From Xenopus tropicalis (Eukaryota > Chordata > Amphibia > Anura > Pipidae): a stretch of 64,000 bases of DNA. A program made the translations under genes and the position numbers. The stretch is from positions 137,641,047 through 137,705,046 of the forward strand of contig NC_030678.2 of NCBI RefSeq assembly GCF_000004195.4. The letters are read 5' to 3'. Below the pieces are notes generated by a model. That model had not been told where the DNA came from. It saw nothing but the letters and a program-made list of their open reading frames with translations, and did not search any database. This document shows, piece by piece, positions 60,842-64,000 of the stretch (positions are counted from its first letter, which is position 1; every line of letters starts with the position of its first letter).

Positions 60842-63800
60842 CTGTGAAACAGAAGGAATTGCAGAGATCATCACCACATGTCAGCAAATGACTGCAATTC
60901 CACACTGTACATATACTTCCACATTGCTTGTTGCAGGGTGTAGGTAAAAGCCCCTGCTTATTTCATCTTCTTTCAAGAGAAAGAAATTTGCCAATACAAC
61001 TCTACTCAGTCGGCAACTGACACTCGGGGACAAGAACACTATATAGGAGTATTATAGTATAGCAATTCCTCAGGGATGAGCAGTGCACCCTTCTACTAGA
61101 GTTTCTCACTAATATCACAGCAAGAGTACGGTGCCCTTCTTGAGGTATTACTACACTATACAACTCCAACTTTCTACCCTTGTCCCTGAGCTTTAGGTGC
61201 TTACTATGGAGTTGTGTTTTTCCACATACAGGTATGGAACCCATTATCCAGAATGCCAGAGACCTGGGGTTTTCCAGATAAGGGATCTTTCTGTAATTTG
61301 GATTTACATTCTAAGAAATCATTTAATGATAACATTCATTTAACCCAATAGGATTGTTTTGACTTCAATAAGGATTAATTATATTAGTTTGGATCAAGTA
61401 CAAGGAACTGTAGAGAAAAGGCAAATATGTTTTAAAACTTTTAATTATTTGATTAAAATAGAGTTTATGGGAGATTACCTTCTCATAATTCTGAGCTTTC
61501 TGGGTAATGGGTTTCCAGACAACAGATCCCATACCTATACTATTAATGCCAGCACCAACCAACAGGTAGTTTTAGGCTTGTGCTGCTCTTTTTGAGGTTT
61601 CTGCACTGAAGTGCAATTGTGACTGTATCTGGACTTCTAGCTGCTCATGTAGTAAGGAAAAGACCAGAAGATAATTTTGCACACATGTAGTAGATGTAGA
61701 AGTAAATGTTTTGAGACAGGCAAGGCTTATTTATCAATATTTGAATTTGTGAATTTTCTAATAAATTCACAATAATAAATATTAATAAATATTGAACATC
61801 CCAGTTTTTGAAACCATAATTGGAATTTATGAGTTTTTGTGCAAAAAAAATTGAAACGCGGTAAAAATTTGAATTGAAACATTGATAAATTTTATAATAA
61901 ATGTGCCACTAAAAATCTAACTGAAATAAACAGAGAACATCAGAATTACATTTGCCCACACTGCGGCAAGTTCTAATTTCACTGTTTGATAATTATGCTC
62001 CCCCTCTTGTGTCCCAAGAGCACATGTATGGGAATTCGCCAGTAAAGTCTTCCATGAAAAGAGTTGCAACCAGTGATCCCCTTTAGGCAGCACACCTTAC
62101 CATTCATTTACATATAACCCAAAAAAGTTAAATCTGCACTGATGGCCGTTTCCAACTTCCTTGTCAGCAAGTTACATTCTATGTCTTCGGCAGAGAAAGG
62201 ATTAAAAGGTTAATTAGATAACGACACAAACAATTCATAATTATACTGAGTGTACTTCTGTAATCTCACTGGGAAGGAATGTGGTTCTAGGGCTTTTCTA
62301 TCTTCTGAGTCAAGTAGGAAGGGGTTAGTAGGGAATAATTCCTGCTCCATGCTCTACGTGCACAGTGTGTAATAAACCAAATATTTATACACACACACAC
62401 ATATATAAAGTAAACTGTCCAATATTAATAATCCAATATTACTGTTTGGATACTTGATCAAATATGTAGGAATAATCAGCATACCAGTTTACATCAACAG
62501 TGTTACTTTATTCCATTCACTGTGCGTTTCAACGTCCCAATACAACATACAGCCTGTAAATTAACCCTACTGATGTAAACTGGTGTGTCAATCCTTCCTA
62601 CAGATATATACATAAAATATAAATATATATATATATATACATTATTAACTTTATTTATTTATATTTTTATAGTAATCTGTGGACCCAGAACACAAAATTG
62701 TTTTCCTTTTTATTCACTTCTCCTTTAAGTGTTTGTTGTAAGGTGAATGCATCTGTGTGAGTGTAAGAGTGCCAAGCTTTGGAACCTGTATAACCAGTGT
62801 TTTACTCCCAGGATATACAACAGGTTCATATACACACCTGTGTCTTTACTGGTTTACAGCTGGAAAAAGGTGTAGCAGACAAAGAAACAAGAGCAAAACA
62901 AGAGGCTAAAGTTCATCAGGGCGTTGTGCATTTGTATACATGTTTATGAAAGGCATTATCAGCATGTGCAGGGAGTGGCGAGTGTAGTTCACCTATAGCA
63001 GGGAGTGCACTGGCAGAACAGCTTCTTGTACTCTATAGCAATCATTACTAATCCCCAGACCTACCACTATATATGGCTGTGAAGAGAAGTAAAAAGACCA
63101 AATGTAATCCATGCTAAGCAACTGAGCAGTACACATTATTATTTATTTTATCCACTTCACATGGATTTTTGGATACATGAAAAGCTGATGAAACTAAACT
63201 ATTAATTTGCTGGTTTGTGCACCCATGGTTCAAAATGCTGCAAATTTTGAAGGGGTCAGGATTAAAGTGGGGTAAGATTAAAAACACTCTAGTAACAGTA
63301 AGGGAAGATTTTAACTTCATTCTGTTTATACAGTTCCATTAGTGCCATATACAAATCACACCATCAACTTATAATGGAAAATCCTTTTGCATAAAAACCT
63401 CTCATTTTTGCTTTGAAAAAAGCAACACCTGCGCCACATCCATCTGTGACTGCAACAATTTTCAAAATATTGTTGTAAAAAAATCTAACTGAATGTTTAA
63501 AAATTGAAAAAGAATGGAAGATAAAAAGTAAATGTCAGCTTATTGTACCAGCATTGTACTTTTAAACACCTGTATGTGAATATCCTTAGGGTACTGTAGA
63601 GGTTTATTGCCAGTGGTAAAGGTTAAAGGGCATCTCTGTCCAATAACTTTTTTTTTGTTTTTATTTTGGACAATGAAATAAGAAATCAACTTTCCAATAT
63701 TCATTAATCAAATATTTATACATGTATAGGATCTATTGTCCAGAATGCTTGGGATCTGAGGTAGATGAAAAGTAGAATGAATTGCTTAAAATGGCCTTAT

Positions 63801-64000
63801 GAGCAATAGGTGCTTGCAGGATGCAATCTCTGAGCACGCAATGCTGCCTGGAGGGGGCACACAGGTGTCAGCATGGCAGGGGCTGAAAATGTAACACCGA
63901 AAACTACAAATATCAAGTAATTATGTAATAAACACAATATTTGCGTTCTGTAAGACTTTACCGGTGACTCACTATAAATAAATATATATATAGTGATGCT
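60842..64000 (-). other. Part of ERBB3 intron 3, no exon seen
   Basis: No sequence matching ErbB3 exon 3 (the REVTGYVLVAMN and LRVVRGT region) was found on the minus strand, so the intron continues past the window. It holds a TIR element at 61227-61539, CA/TA microsatellites near 62386 and 62618, and otherwise unrecognised AT-rich DNA. Confidence 0.6.
61227..61539. mobile_element. Complete TACAGGTATGG-type MITE
   Basis: Left TACAGGTATGGAACCCATTA, right GATCCCATACCTATA; pairing continues through CCCATTATCCAGAA and TTCTGGGTAATGGG-like inner repeats. In ERBB3 intron 3. Confidence 0.75.

Noticed and set aside
60842..64000. Search for ERBB3 exons 1-3
   Set aside because: No minus-strand segment with the expected domain I signature was found; they must lie beyond 64000.

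Overview
This window is vertebrate nuclear DNA. It has GT-AG introns, a CpG-rich promoter, AT-rich introns, and many short inverted-repeat transposons with TTAA target sites of the kind that dominate Xenopus genomes. A pipid frog (Xenopus or a close relative) is the most likely source; that is inferred from repeat style and protein divergence, with no database search.

Two protein-coding genes were found, both on the minus strand and read right to left. ERBB3 (receptor pseudokinase HER3) occupies 38458-60841. Its last 25 coding exons, matching human exons 4-28, are present with intact splice sites and a continuous frame. The exons for the signal peptide and start of domain I lie beyond position 64000. 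PA2G4 (ErbB3-binding protein 1, EBP1) occupies 7227-23814 and is complete: 13 exons, 390 codons plus stop. Gene order and orientation (ERBB3 then PA2G4) are the same as on human 12q13, and the PA2G4 product is known to bind the ErbB3 cytoplasmic tail.

Layout: 1-1032, end of a transposon carrying a 52-bp minisatellite; 1230-2560, retroelement 3' end and a decayed Tc1 transposase; 2560-7226, 3' flank of PA2G4 with TTAA MITEs; 7227-23814, PA2G4, with a DIRS-like fragment in intron 9 and a CpG-rich 22-bp minisatellite in intron 1; 22950-24200, CpG-rich promoter with several ZNF143-like motifs; 24200-38457, repeat-rich intergenic DNA with two more 52-bp arrays inside nested elements, a ~130-bp tandem array leading into a CRE/TATA-like promoter and a G-rich minisatellite; 38458-60841, ERBB3; 60842-64000, part of ERBB3 intron 3.

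The observations most worth following up are: (1) a MITE-borne 52-bp minisatellite present as 14, 24 and 8 copies, plus an array-less relative; (2) a perfect 115-bp inverted repeat with a 7-base loop in ERBB3 intron 11; (3) a CRE plus TATA box placed between a tandem array and a Gly/Tyr-rich open frame; (4) a DYG in place of DFG in the already HRN-bearing ErbB3 pseudokinase. No bacterial-type systems, CRISPR arrays, tRNA or rRNA genes were seen.
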